Assembly: GCA_003665825.1 (NCBI GenBank)
Contig: QPFY01000011.1
Location: forward strand, 372,001 to 436,000
Direction: 5' to 3'
Length of the DNA: 64,000 nucleotides
Source of the DNA: Microbotryum silenes-acaulis
Lineage: Eukaryota > Basidiomycota > Microbotryomycetes > Microbotryales > Microbotryaceae
The notes below the pieces were generated by a model. That model saw only the letters and a list, made by a program, of their open reading frames with translations. It was not told the DNA's origin and did no database searches. Below are positions 52,069-64,000 of the stretch, one piece after another. The position numbers were made by a program, and so were the translations under genes. Position 1 is the first letter of the stretch. Each line of letters starts with the position of its first letter.

Positions 52069-52341
52069 CTCATCATCTTCATCGCCGTCATCATCACTCT
52101 CCTCGCTTTCATTGATCGAGAGATCTTGATCGTCGTCGTCAATGCTCATGTTGCCATGCCCGTCTTGTGGTGCCATACTCGCCAAAGTCGGAATCGGCTG
52201 AGGCGCGCCGACAAGCACCGACGAGGACGACGAGGCGGTCGGCGCGGCTGCTGCTACTGCATTCGGCGGCACCTCCACCCCGCCAGATACGAGTGGCACG
52301 GGCGGCGTCGGTGGCCCAGCAGGCAGTGGTTGCACCTGCAT
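46281..52341 (-). CDS. CHD1: CHD1 chromodomain-helicase chromatin remodeller, 10 exons
   Basis: Exons (minus): 52341-51871, 51684-51522, 51434-51090, 51005-50952, 50896-49835, 49757-49274, 49200-48845, 48770-47900, 47855-47113, 47035-46281; 1767 residues, phases consistent. CHD1 spaces nucleosomes over transcribed genes using ATP. Domains: acidic N-terminus with a run of about 18 Asp; chromodomain 1 ([18 protein letters not shown], ~363-400); chromodomain 2 ([17 protein letters not shown], ~460-477); SNF2 ATPase with DEMGLGKT (555-562), DEAH (661-664) and [10 protein letters not shown]; helicase lobe with [11 protein letters not shown] and RAHRIGQ; a SANT/SLIDE-like region; and the C-terminal CHD1 helical domain starting HLWKWTTHFF. 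The tail is Ser/His/Gln/Tyr-rich. The start is [11 protein letters not shown]. Exon 9 uses an acceptor CTAAAG, not the nearer CAAACAG, because only the former keeps the frame. Convergent with cysteine synthase, 162 bp apart. Confidence 0.96.
52015..52068 (-). repeat. Perfect 18-copy trinucleotide repeat coding for polyaspartate
   Basis: GTC repeated 18 times without interruption (plus strand) encodes an uninterrupted run of GAC (Asp) codons in the CHD1 N-terminus. The lack of any synonymous change marks it as recently expanded or length-variable. Confidence 0.95.
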
Positions 52342-53282
52342 ATTCGTAGCCAAGTCGAGTCGTGGTATAATTAGACCGTCGTCGTTTGCAGTGTGGCCTA
52401 CCGGTTACAAGCTCCCAAGCTGCAGGTCGTCGTCGACTGATCGGTCGCTGGTCCGGCACTCGTTAGCGGCCGATCGCGTTGAATTGAGCCGCTCCTGCTC
52501 GCTGGGGCGCCTTCACGTTTCGGAAAAATGCCAGGGCTAAAGGGTCGATCAGGCCGAGGCACAGTCGGTGTAGAAAGACCTGGTATCCAGAAGGTCGAGC
52601 CCGGCGAGGGAGATGGGGGGGTCAGAGCAGAGAACAGGCTAGCAGCTGCCACGAGAGCCAAGGCACTATCGAAAAGGTCCAGGGCAAGCAGGGACAAGCG
52701 CGCCTCAACCAGTGAGCAGCCCCGCTCGACGACAGCTTTGCGTCCTCCAGTGGCACCCGACAGTTGCGGTCTAGGCCGGAATTCAATACCTCCACGCTTT
52801 GGCAGGCCGTAGTTTGGGTAGCGGATGCAACAACGCACGAAGCACAGGTCGTAAAACAAAAGGGAGCAGCGAGGCGAGGCCCTGATTTGAGAACTCCGAC
52901 GAACGAGCAAAAGAAGGCTACAATAGCAACCCTCGAGCCTTCACTGGCACCGCATCCTTGGAGAAATTCAGATGTTACAGGCATCGGCGGACCGCGAACA
53001 CGCAGGGACACTGAGCTGGGCGGGGTTTGGTATCCAGAGACGCGGCCAAAGAGAGAGAGGGGAGCGGAGAGGGGTGGAGTGGAAAGGGGATTACACAATT
53101 AAACACGATGCCGCAACTCGAGGTGGAGGCTCGGCGCAGGATGTCGTAGCTTGGGAGGAAGACGAGTGTGGAAAGCTATAGGATCCATGAGTGAGTCAAA
53201 GGGATGGCGATAGTGCGACAACAGGGAACGACGAGCGCTGTTTTGTGGAGTCGAGGAAGGCGGTCGGAAGAGCCGGACCCGA
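52342..53282. other. Intergenic region between CHD1 and the PWWP gene
   Basis: Promoter of CHD1 (reading left) and 3' flank of the PWWP gene; both are on minus. No supported gene; a minus-strand frame at 52398-52910 is Ser/Pro-rich and without features. GAGAGAGAGGGGAGCGGAGAGGGG purine tract near 53050-53080. Confidence 0.5.
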
Positions 53283-55399
53283 TCAAGCCGTGACCTCGTC
53301 TTGAGGTGCAGTGGTGGCGGCGTCGTTCGCGGGAGAAGCATCGGCAGCCTTTGTGGTAGCAGATCCGTTGGTACCGTTGGTCTCGGTGACGCCCTCCATC
53401 TTGTCTTTGGATTCTTCGGCGGGCGCGCTCGAGTCGTTTGGTGTTTCTGTCGAGGCGGCGGCGAGGTCCTTGTGCTCCTCGGATTTGGCCGTACCGTCTT
53501 CTTTAGGCGTGGCTTGGCCAGACGGGTCGGTGAGCGAGGCCCACTTCTGTGCGAGAGCGGTTGATCGTTCACGGAACTTGTGCGTCTCCTCGTCCGGGAT
53601 CTGGTTCGGGTTGAGGAGTACGATACGCTTCAGCACTTTGGCGAGTTTCGATTCCTGCGCGAGCGCCAAAGCCAAGCAAGAATTAATTCTCCGACATGAT
53701 CAAAGGAAGAGAGAAGGAAGAGTCCCGAGGGATCGTAGCACGCACAGCGAGCCATTCGCGCTTCATGTCGAATGTCTCCATCGCGTCAAAGTACTCGCGG
53801 CACTTTGGCATCTCCTGTGGGTCAAAATGTGAAACCATGAGTTCGGTGGGATGACGAAGGTTAGGGATGGTGACTATGCTGTAATGACTGACATCGGCGT
53901 TCAGAGGGACTTCGTTTTTGTTGCTGAGAAAGACTTTTTGCAGCTTGTGGCGCCAATCGCGAACCTGCTTCAAGCCGGGATCGTCGACCTCGACGGCTGG
54001 GGTTGAGGGCGAAAAGGGTCAACCAAGCCAACATTCCGAGATGCTGGACCATGGCTTGGAACTCACGCGCAGGGGCAGGAGTCGGCTTGGACTTCTTCGA
54101 GGGAGGTGCGGCCTCGGCTTCTTCCTTCTCGACCTTCTTAGTCGATTTGGGAGGCGCCTGAGGGGGGGGGGGGGGGGGGGGGGGGGTGATCAGATATCCG
54201 GAAAAAAAAATCAGCGTTCAACGACCCGTCAACCGTGTGACACACATGAGGGTGCGTTCGATTCAGCACATCCGTGTGCATGAATAGTTGTGATGTACGC
54301 ACCCGGGTCTTGGCCAACTTCTCCAGCTTGGCCTTTTTCGCCTTCTTGTCCTCGACGGGATCCTTCTTGGCAGCAACGGCCTTGCGCTTCTTCGTCGCGG
54401 CCTTGCCCTTGCTACCACTAGCCTCATCCGCACTCGCGAGCATGTCCTCGTCATCATAGGCCGCGACGGCGTTGGCCTCGTCCTCTCGCGCCTTCAACCA
54501 TGAGCTCGGGTCTTTGGCGATTTTGTAGGCTTCGAGCAGGTCACCCTTCTTCTTGCTCGACGACGAGACGTAGGTATCGATCTCGTCCTTGGTGAGGGAC
54601 GAAATATCGCGCGGAGCAGTCCAGGCACTGTGGAACGATGCAAACAGGACCAAGTTCAGCCACAGCACGAGCTTGATCGTGCCTTGGGAGGCCGACTGCT
54701 CCACGCGTCGTCGGCGATGACGGGCGCTGGGCTGGAAAGCGGTTCCTCGGGGAGGCCGACGTACTAGTCACCTGTCGGGAAGAAGCGAACGAGGTAGGTC
54801 TTGGACTTGGGAGGCTGCTGGCTGCGAACATTGACAGGCGCGTCCTTGCCGTCGGTGATCTGTGATGATGCGAGGCCGTGTGGTCGAGGCGCGCAGGATC
54901 GACGAGGTCGAGGGGCCGGATGAGCCGAGGCAACGACAAAGAGAACGATGGGCGAGACGCGCGTCAAGGCGGAGGGAGAGGGGGAGGGGGGCAACGGTCA
55001 GCAATGGGCTCGCCTGTCTCGACGACTACATGCCTCGCGAGTCTCTGGAAGAGATCACCCAGGTTGCAGGATGCCATCGGGCGAGGTGCAACGATGCACG
55101 GCGTGCTGCCAGGGCCACTGGTCGCCGTGACATCCTGCGACAAGGGGCAGGGACGCCGTGCGTTGAGAGCATGGAATGGGATCTTACCTGACCAGGCCAC
55201 GATGGGTATCCCTTGATCTTGGCGAGCACCTACAAGTGCCAGTGATCGAGCGCGAAGAGGAATCGGTCGCACCGGGAGAGCGCGTCAGTCTCGATCCGAC
55301 ACCCACACCCGGACCAACGGGAGACGGCACGCGACGACATACAATATCACCCGGCGTGTACGACTTGTCCACTGACGGAGCGGCACCTTTCTTGGACAT
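53283..55399 (-). CDS. PWWP-domain protein with LEDGF/TFIIS-N-like domain, 8 exons
   Basis: Exons (minus): 55399-55343, 55229-55188, 54859-54765, 54627-54303, 54157-54067, 53996-53893, 53814-53746, 53654-53283; 384 residues, phases consistent. Residues ~13-80 form a PWWP domain: GDIVLAKIKGYPSWPGQI, then FFPTGDYAWT. PWWP domains bind DNA and H3K36-methylated nucleosomes. A Lys-rich linker (KGKAATKKRKAVAAKK, likely nuclear signal) leads to a helical domain with LKQVRDWRHKLQKVF, DEMPKCREYFDAMETFD and SKLAKVLKRIVLLN, like the integrase-binding/TFIIS N-terminal fold of LEDGF and HDGF-like proteins. The tail is Glu/Ala/Thr-rich. The likely role is tethering factors to transcribed chromatin, by analogy. 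The intron before exon 5 ends in an unusual run of 25 C. Exon 3 crosses an in-frame stop unless the GTACGT donor at 54764 is used. Confidence 0.88.
54162..54186 (-). repeat. 25-base homopolymer (C on the coding strand) as acceptor pyrimidine tract
   Basis: An uninterrupted run of 25 G on plus equals C25 on the coding strand, 4 nt before the acceptor AG of exon 5 of the PWWP gene. Polypyrimidine tracts are normally U-rich; an all-C tract of this length is odd and likely variable. Confidence 0.95.
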
Positions 55400-57284
55400 G
55401 ATGACGACGACGCTGGTCTACGGGAGGGGTTGGCCAGGGAAAGAGAGAAGGGTGAACGGGAAAAAGGGGGGGGGGGGGCAAGAAAGGGCGATCAACAATC
55501 AGGCTCGAGGCTGGGTGGGAGCAGGTGGACGCAGGGGGGGCGAACGCGACGGGAGGACCGACCCACGGCGCGCAAGCCCGCACCCGATGGACAGGAGCTC
55601 GAGATATGACCCGTGCTGGTCAATCGACAGGACCTACATGTGCGAGACGAGTTGAGGTCGGCGAGAGGCAGCGCAGTGATCTGACGTCGGTAAGGGCAGG
55701 TGCGTGAGCCAGGCCAAGCCTGCTGCCTTCCATTTTGGGCCGGGTTCGCGGCTTGCTCCAGCAGTGCTTCAGCTGGCTGCTGGGCAAAACTGCCAGCCGC
55801 TTTACGCGGCTGGCGTGGTGCCGCCTCGCCGCAGCCGAGGGGCTACCTCTCCACACGGCGCCGTGTCGGGCCCCCGCTCGGCGTGAGCTCCTCGTTGGCA
55901 CTGGTACGACGGTGGTTCACGCGGGTGAAACTGATTCCTGTATCAAGCAAGGGAGACGCCACTGAGCTCTCAATTTCTTCGCTTCCAGTACTACTTCATG
56001 ATGCTTCGCGGACTATTGCGACGACTACTTATGTACGCACGGCTCCCAGTACTATACTAAGGTGAATTGGTCAGAAACTTCCATGTTTACATCCAGAAGC
56101 AAACTGACGATTGAGCTTAGACGAATGAGTTCGGCTTTGTCAAGGCGGGCCACCGTTCCACTGTTGGCCCTGGCGAGGTCGATGCCGATGTTCTCGAGCA
56201 AAGTCGATGGCGAGCTCGCGTCGACCTGAGGGGTGGTGGCGAATTTGTGCGCGGGCGTTCGCAGCTCGAACAGAACGTCGAAATCTTCGAAAGAGCGCCC
56301 CTTGGGTTCGGACAGTCGGAATTAGCAGTATACGGTGCACAAATAGCAGACACTCGGTTGAAACAAACGGCAAAGCTGAGTTCCGGTCAGCGCTCGAAAT
56401 GTCGACTTGATGATCGTCCGAATCTCGGTCGTGCCGGCAGAGAAAAATCCAGTGAGTGAGACTTATTACAATCTTCCACGCTGTTCGCGGTCGACATACG
56501 GAGAGATTAGCAGATGCCTTTCTTGTAGAGCCGTTTCGCCTTTCGCATGATCATGTTGTGATCTGCGCATCACTGCACACGCCTCCTGCGTCAGTTCTTC
56601 CACTCGACCTGGCTACTGCTCGATCGCCGCTCAGATCGCTCGAGGAGTTAATAACCGCGGTCGACGTCTGGGTCTCATCTTTAGCGTTGCCTTTTGTTTC
56701 GATTTTTGTTCTGTTGGGGGTGCGAGCTGTGCGACGCCAGGTCCAAACTGTGTCAGCGTCTCCTTTTCCGACAGTCCCCGCGGGAGACGAGAGGGGAGGA
56801 GGGCTCGGTCGCCCAGCCCTGGCCACCGTGGTCATCACATCCCACTCACTCCTTTGTGTGCACGTGCAAAAAACACGGGGATAAGAGCTAAAAGATCGGG
56901 CCAGAGGTGAGAGTTTGGTAAGGAGGAAAAAAAAAGTTGGCTCCTGCGCGGGGCGGGGGGTCCACGAATCGGTGGGGCAGTCCATAATGTGCATCACACT
57001 GCTGCCGCTAGACCGCGGTTTTCAGTCTCATGGCATTATTTTCAGCTAGTCTTGTTAGAAGACAGAATCTTATATAGGCGCTAGATTCGCTAGTTTTTGC
57101 CTCCTATTTCCTCTAATCGGCTCCTAATCGCCGGCTCGTGATGACGCTACATCCGAGGTCAAATTCGAGTAGCTAGCACTTCAGCCAGTGATAGGGGATG
57201 GGACTTGCCCCGCCGTTAAGAAGGAGATACTTATTGAGCAGAGCAATGGATTTCGCCTCCACGCCTTCCGTTTCCAAGATAGTT
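55400..57284. other. Intergenic region upstream of the PWWP gene
   Basis: Promoter of the PWWP gene and 3' flank of the phosphatase gene. It contains a GC-rich hairpin (55792-55814) and a G-run at 55466-55478. Minus-strand open frames at 56117-56353 and 56551-56997 have no recognisable content. I find no convincing gene in 1.9 kb. Confidence 0.5.
55792..55814. repeat. Perfect 9-bp inverted repeat (hairpin)
   Basis: GCCAGCCGC-TTTAC-GCGGCTGGC: nine paired bases, seven or more of them G-C, around a 5-nt loop. It lies about 395 bp upstream of the PWWP start codon. It may be a protein-binding palindrome or a structured UTR; nothing else supports a function. Confidence 0.7.
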
Positions 57285-58506
57285 CTAGTTCTCCAACAAC
57301 CATTTCTCGACCTCCCACGCCCCTCCCCAAGGCACGGGAGTGCACTGCAACGGGCTTGTCTCCTTCTCGCTGATAATCCTCCTCGACAGCTCACGGTACA
57401 TCCTCACCAGCGCAACGTCACCCCTGTTGGATCCAGGATGACGTAAGTCAGCATTTCTCGTGATACGGCCCGGATTACTTCAGCTTTGTAACGCACTTCC
57501 GCAGCCTCAAAAGCGGGCAAAAGTCATTGCCTCCATCTCCAACGTAGACGACTCGGTCGTACGATTGCCACCCTCCGTTGCGAGCCATGTACGCATCCAG
57601 CTCTGCGCCTGTAGTATGCAAAGCCATCTCAGCTTCTGTTGATTATTTGCATGATTCTCGACATAGCCCCAACGAACCCTTGCACATATTCGGGCTGCAG
57701 CCAACTTTGCAGCCGTGCTGAGGCCCGTTCGGGTCAACTCGTCGGCGCAAGTCGAGGAGATTTCCCTTCCATTCGGCTGGGTTCGTGATGATTTCCTCAA
57801 AAAAGTTCTCCATGTTGTGGTGCTGTTGGATGTTTAGGGATCGAGGAACATGAATGAGCTCGGAGATTGGAGCTCGGTCAGGCCGGTGTCTGGAGGTACC
57901 TTGAGAATGGTGTTGATGTAGACGCTGTTGCTGTTGGACAAGCACAGGAAGCGAGTCTTAGATTCGGTGCGAGCTTTGGCGGTTTGCACTCCTCGCAACA
58001 TGGCAGGGTGCTGGAGGATAGAATGAGGATGCCCAACATGTCAGAAGATTCGTTCCACCGGAGGCTCCCGTAGGTGTTCCCAACAGTCGACGTACGACGG
58101 GGAGACCTTGCAACGACTCGATGATCTGTTGCTTCGTTGCACCCTTTTCGTTGAGTTTACGCAGGTGCAATGCTCTGTGGAAGCGAGAGTGAGGGGCACA
58201 TGGGGTGAGCCGGACGGTCGTTGCAGATCGTTAGAGAACGACACGTTCTCTTCGTTCGGAAAGGGGAGAAAGAGGGAACGCACACGTTGTCGGTCCATTG
58301 AACGGTCTTCTTGTGTTCCCTCAAGCTTACTCGCAACTTGGGATCGAGCACTTCGAGCACATATCGATCCGTGTCCTGATCTGTTGGAGGCGAGCACGAG
58401 CTGGACCACAGTCAGATATGTGTGCCGGAGAGCTAAGATTCAGAGCTTACTGACCTGCGAAGGACCAGTCAAAATCAAAGACGACTAATTGATTCTTGAC
58501 AGCCAT
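57285..58506 (-). CDS. HAD-family phosphatase of the PHOSPHO1/PHOSPHO2 group, 7 exons
   Basis: Exons (minus): 58506-58455, 58380-58284, 58174-58096, 58010-57900, 57822-57678, 57608-57497, 57423-57285; 244 residues, phases consistent, normal family length. HAD motif I is VVFDFDWSFADQDTDRY with nucleophile Asp11 and acid/base Asp13; motif II is LCLSNSNSVY; motif III is VVYVGDGGNDFCPLLRL. Cys-rich GCKVGCSPNMCKG before motif III is typical of this group. Members act on pyridoxal phosphate or phosphoethanolamine/phosphocholine; which one cannot be read from the sequence. The protein ends WGGAWEVEKWLLEN. The soluble, cytosolic location is assumed because there is no signal peptide. It diverges from the FKBP gene. 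Confidence 0.92.
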
Positions 58507-58888
58507 GATTCGTGGAGTGTGTGGGTGAGAAAGACGGATTGAAATGGGATCGGGGAAAGCGGAAGGAACTCGAGCTGCGGTGGAGGAGCGATTTTGGGCT
58601 AATGCGGGATTTCGCACCAAGAGTAATGGCAATTGAGCGTGTTTCGCACGGTGCGAAGTGTGGCGCGTGGGCGCGGAGGAGTGCGCTCGCTCAACTTTCG
58701 CCTTCTTCCCGCACTGTATACGCCCGCCGTATTACATTTATGTGAGTGGCCGCGTGTCCAATCTCGAGAGTATACATCGTGACTGATAGTCTTTCTTGTT
58801 AACGTCCTTCGATCGCACTCTCGATGACTTGCGACTGCCTGCTGCGATCCACATGTTTTCGCACTCGCTCCGCCGCAGATATCACAGC
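58507..58888. promoter_or_regulatory. Divergent promoter of the HAD phosphatase and FKBP genes
   Basis: 382 bp between start codons. Contains GCACGGTGCGAAGTGTGGCGCGTGGGCGCGG near 58648 and an AT-richer stretch around 58725-58740. No clear TATA box or repeated motif. Confidence 0.5.
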
Positions 58889-60609
58889 ATGTCTCTCATC
58901 CTCGGTCTTTGGTAAGCCGGAGATGGACTGCATTTATACATGATATATCGGCTCTGACCCGGAGCTTGATCCCATTCTCGACGTTTAGGTCTGTCACTCT
59001 CGAGCCGGGAAAGACCTACTCCCAGAACACAACCCCCGTAAGTTCTTTGGCTACCATCCGATTCCCAACGGATTGAGGAACGTGTACTCACTCGAGAACG
59101 GTTTCCTTCACAGGCTATCCAAATCACCAACATCTCGGTAAGTAGTATTTGCTACCGGAGCCCATCGCAGCTCTAGTATCACATTCCGCCACTTTTGCCT
59201 CGCTCTTCCCACTTTCCGTTCTCCGCGGAGAGCAGTCCCAGTCCCTCCACGACTAACATGTTGTCTCTTCCTGCCCCTAGTTCGGTGCCGAAGTCAAGGG
59301 AGATGCTCGCACCGTCGTCAGCATGAAGTATCCCGATTGGGACCCCGAGGATTCGGATGAGGAGGAAGAGGAAGAGGACGAGGATGAGGATGAGGATGAC
59401 GAGAACCCGGTCGAGCTGCCCAAGCTCATCACCAAGGAGACCGTCCTCGCCGTCTTGAAGCCCAACGGCACTGAACAGGTCCAAGTCAACATCAACTTGG
59501 TCGAGGACGTCGAGGTTGTCGAGTTCTCCATCACCGGACCCAAGTAAGTGTTTCCACTGCAGCCCGCTTACCCTCTCGTCGGTGCTCGGAGGGCCCACGT
59601 GGGGTCGGGGTCGCTCGCTCTCCGGGACTTCCACCCAATCTCGCGTTCTGACTCTTGCTTCCGTGACTGGTTTTATTGCACCCTCTCAGCCCCGTTCACT
59701 TGCTCGGTCACTACATCCGCCAAGAGGACTTTGACCAAGACCCGTACTCGGACTCCGAGTACGACTCGAACGACGAGTCGATCCCTTCGGACCTCGAGGA
59801 TGACGAGGACGAGGACGATGAGAGTGACCTCGAGGGTCTCTCCGGTTTGATCGACGACGACTCTGAGGATGAGGAGATGGACGAGTCACGCTTCGAGGAA
59901 ATCGCCCAGCCCAAGGCGAAATCCAACAAGCGAGCCGCCGAGGCCGCCCTCGAGGCCGGTGACGAGTCCATCTCTTCGACTCTGTCCAAGAACCAGAAGA
60001 AGAAGCTCGCCAAGAAGCTCAAGGGCGCCGATGGAGCTGCTGCTGCTGCCCCTGCTCCTGCTGCCCCCGCCGTGAAGGAAGTCAAGCCCGCTACCACCGT
60101 TGAGAAGGAGGCTCCCAAGAAGGTGCGTCTAGTCCATGAAGCCAGACTCCTACGAATGCCAGCTGAACGCAGCGTTGCTCTTCCATTGAACAGTCCGCCA
60201 CGCAGATTTTGGCCGGAGGTCTCCAGATCACCGACGCCAAAAAGGGTGACGGTCCCGTCGCGAAGAACGGCAAGAAGGTCGGCATGAGGTACATCGGTAA
60301 ACTTGAGAACGGCAAGATCTTCGACAGCAACACCAAGGGTGCCCCCCTCGTTTTCACGCTCGGCCGTGGTGAAGTCATCAAGGGCTGGGACCAAGGTCAG
60401 TCCGGTCGGGTCACGGCGTCAGCGGTGCGACGCCTGCAAGCATGTGCTGACAGTCCTCACGTTTTGCAACAGGTGTCCTCGGCATGGCCGTCGGCGGTGA
60501 GCGCAAGCTCGTGATCCCCGCTGCGCTCGCGTACGGAAAGAAGGGTACCCAAGGTATCCCCGGCAACGCAACCTTGATCTTCGACGTCAAGCTCGTCTCG
60601 GTCAAGTAA
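58889..60609 (+). CDS. FPR4: Nuclear FK506-binding prolyl isomerase (Fpr3/Fpr4 type), 7 exons
   Basis: Exons: 58889-58911, 58989-59037, 59114-59137, 59281-59543, 59690-60122, 60194-60395, 60473-60609; 376 residues, phases consistent. The N-terminus ([16 protein letters not shown] ... IQITNISFGAE) is the nucleoplasmin-like fold of nuclear FKBPs. Acidic blocks follow ([32 protein letters not shown]), then a Lys-rich linker with [12 protein letters not shown]. The FKBP catalytic domain is at ~264-376: [41 protein letters not shown] and [15 protein letters not shown]. Such proteins act as histone chaperones and isomerise prolines on histone tails in the nucleolus or chromatin. Yeast Fpr3 and Fpr4 are paralogues, so the symbol marks the type only. 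Confidence 0.93.
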
Positions 60610-61266
60610 ACGTTAAAGCCGCGAGATGGGTTGGATGAAAGCCAAAGAATCATGTGGGGGGGTGGACTACTTCCCCGGATCACAACCGTAAAACTATGAA
60701 GTGAAATTTATAGAATCAAAAGAAGAATACTCGGACTGTTACGCCTGTGTATTTTAGCTGTGGGCTCTGTTGCTCGCTGTCGTAATTTAGTCGAGCTCGA
60801 CTTGGAATGTGCTTCACCAGGTCTGAGAGCGGCACAGACTAAGCCCAATAAATAGACTTGAGCTAAATCCGAAAAGAAAACAACATGTTGAGATACGAGG
60901 CAAAATTTAGATCGGAGGAAAATTGCTCCACGTTTTGGGCGAGACCGGCGGTGCGTTCAAGCAGGGGGCGCTCGCTCGATCGCCCGATTGCTTGTTACCC
61001 ACTGCCCCCCACTGCCCCGTGCGATCACAGACCATCACGCGGATACGAGTACGCGCCGCGGCGAACAAATACAACCTCCTCATTCATATCAACAGACCGC
61101 TCGGGCTGTTCAAAAACTCTTGGCGCCACTCTCTTCAATCGAGGCCAGCACCTGCCAGCGAGACCGTCACAACGCGTGTCAGCTAGTATCCGCAGAGGCG
61201 TCATCAATCTCCAGCCGTCTGATCGTATACCGACCTCCAGCCACATCTACCTGATTGAACATCATC
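60610..61266 (+). other. Intergenic region upstream of the ArfGAP gene
   Basis: 3' flank of the FKBP gene, then promoter and 5' UTR of the ArfGAP gene. CCCACTGCCCCCCACTGCCCC near 60998-61018 is a short direct repeat. No gene. Confidence 0.5.
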
Positions 61267-63049
<1,783 letters not shown>

Positions 63050-63557
63050 ACCAAGAAGAATTCGGGCTGTTCTGCTCTAGTTCCTAGTCGCTTGTTGAAA
63101 CAGTTAAGACTCGATAGAGTCGCCTCAGATCGATCGCCAAGGGGTCCGTGCGAGTGACTTGTGGTGAGAAAGTCGACGACCTACAAGCTCACGCGCGCTC
63201 ACTGCTCGCGACGCCTTTCACGACGCAGCGTCGCAGTGACGGCGTTCTGCGATTCCTGTGCCAGCGTTGCACATCGAGACCCGTGGTGACCATCTCTGTT
63301 GGATACAGTTGTCGTGATCGTTGACCGTCCCCGTGCGAGGCCTAGGCTCTCCCCCTCTCTCCTCCGTTCCCTGCCGCTTGCCGCGTCGTCGTCACAGCCA
63401 ACCCCCTGCTCCCTCCCCCTCTGCTGCCATCGACTCGGTCGCACGACACACCCCACCCGGCATCCCCACCCACCCCTGCTGCGCCTAGCCGACGCCTAGT
63501 GATCTCACAGAGTAGGCTCGCATCGTAACCGTGGCGGTCATCGTGGCAGTCCAGAGG
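63050..63557 (+). other. Intergenic region upstream of the BRE1-like gene
   Basis: 3' flank of the ArfGAP gene and promoter of the next gene. Pyrimidine-rich (CTCCCCCTCTCTCCTCC at ~63349-63365) and with CGGTCGCAC at 63436. No gene. Confidence 0.5.
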
Positions 63558-64000
63558 ATGAACGGTACAGAAGAGACGATGTCGCCCGCCGCAGCCTTGT
63601 CCTCCGCGTTGCCGCTCTCGTCGTCGTCGTCGTCGCAGGCGCTCGCCGCTCGAAAGCGATTGACGCCCGCGCTGAGCACGACCACCCTCGACGCCACTTC
63701 CAACAAGAAACCCCGCCTCGACTCGGCGATCACTTCCAACGTCCAGGAGGATGACGAGGACAAGTCGGAACAGGAGATGCAGCTCGAGGTCAGTTCATCA
63801 CTTCTTCCTAGTCCGCGAAGGCTTGGGAGGGCGTCGCGGCGAATGCGTTCGAGAGCACACTCGACTGCACTCCCCGCACCCCCACAGACTCCAGCCATGA
63901 ACAGTTGAGCGCCCATTTTCTGACCTACACGGTTCTGTATTCCGTGATCACGTGTAGAGCTTTCGCAAGCAGGCCATCTGGCGCGAGATGCGAGAATATC
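63558..64000 (+). CDS. BRE1: N-terminus of a BRE1-like E3 ubiquitin ligase (runs off window)
   Basis: Exon 1 is 63558-63788 (77 codons), exon 2 begins at 63958 and continues past the right edge, in phase. The N-terminus is Ser/Ala/Thr-rich, then KKPRL, an acidic patch (EDDEDKSEQEMQLE) and SFRKQAIWREMREY. Fungal Bre1 proteins start with the same arrangement, a disordered N-terminus followed by FxK-x-AIWRxMxEYK. Bre1 with Rad6 monoubiquitinates histone H2B during transcription. The coiled coils and RING finger would lie outside the window, so the call rests on this short match. Confidence 0.65.

Overview
The window looks like nuclear DNA of an intron-rich, GC-rich basidiomycete fungus. Most genes carry 4 to 12 exons separated by short introns of about 50-100 bp with GTRNGT donors and YAG acceptors. 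The protein set is fungal: Crz1-type zinc-finger factor, mitochondrial-type cysteine synthase, a PriA-like cysteine-rich secreted protein, a FunK1-type kinase relic and a PHOSPHO-like HAD phosphatase. A Pucciniomycotina/Microbotryomycetes yeast is my guess, from general gene style only. I assembled spliced models by hand; each complete model given has consistent intron phases and one open frame.

Layout. 1-3.6 kb: C-terminal tail of a probable transcription factor, then a GH13 alpha-glucosidase. 4.1-8.05 kb (minus): a 1158-residue multi-KH RNA-binding protein. 10.06-12.42 kb: a glycine-rich RRM protein split into 12 exons, several of them micro-exons (1, 4, 15, 15, 16 and 17 nt). 13.1-15.7 kb: SRP54. 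17.7-21.0 kb (minus): a Crz1-like factor with polyQ and candidate calcineurin docking motifs. 22.5-23.6 kb (minus): a small coiled-coil protein, possibly XRCC4-like. 24.2-28.9 kb (minus): a decayed LINE-type retrotransposon. 30.6-33.4 kb: a FunK1 kinase relic with degenerate catalytic motifs, a frameshift and a stop. 35.9-37.7 kb: secreted PriA-like protein. 38.1-43.9 kb (minus): MED12. 44.2-46.1 kb: cysteine synthase. 46.3-52.3 kb (minus): CHD1 remodeller. 53.3-55.4 kb (minus): PWWP protein with a LEDGF/TFIIS-like domain. 57.3-58.5 kb (minus): HAD phosphatase. 58.9-60.6 kb: nuclear FKBP. 61.3-63.0 kb: ArfGAP. 63.6 kb to the end: start of a BRE1-like E3 ligase.

Functionally, the right 26 kb holds several transcription/chromatin genes (MED12, CHD1, PWWP-LEDGF-like, nucleoplasmin-type FKBP, BRE1) among metabolic and trafficking genes. 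The stretch from about 23.6 to 35.9 kb is the accessory part: transposon, dead kinase, and flanking DNA rich in short CTACCTAGGTA-like palindromes. The most unusual feature is the RRM gene, where a one-nucleotide exon and a four-nucleotide exon appear necessary to keep the frame, and where the Gly/Tyr repeat is encoded by a series of near-identical mini-exons that could be skipped without frameshift.
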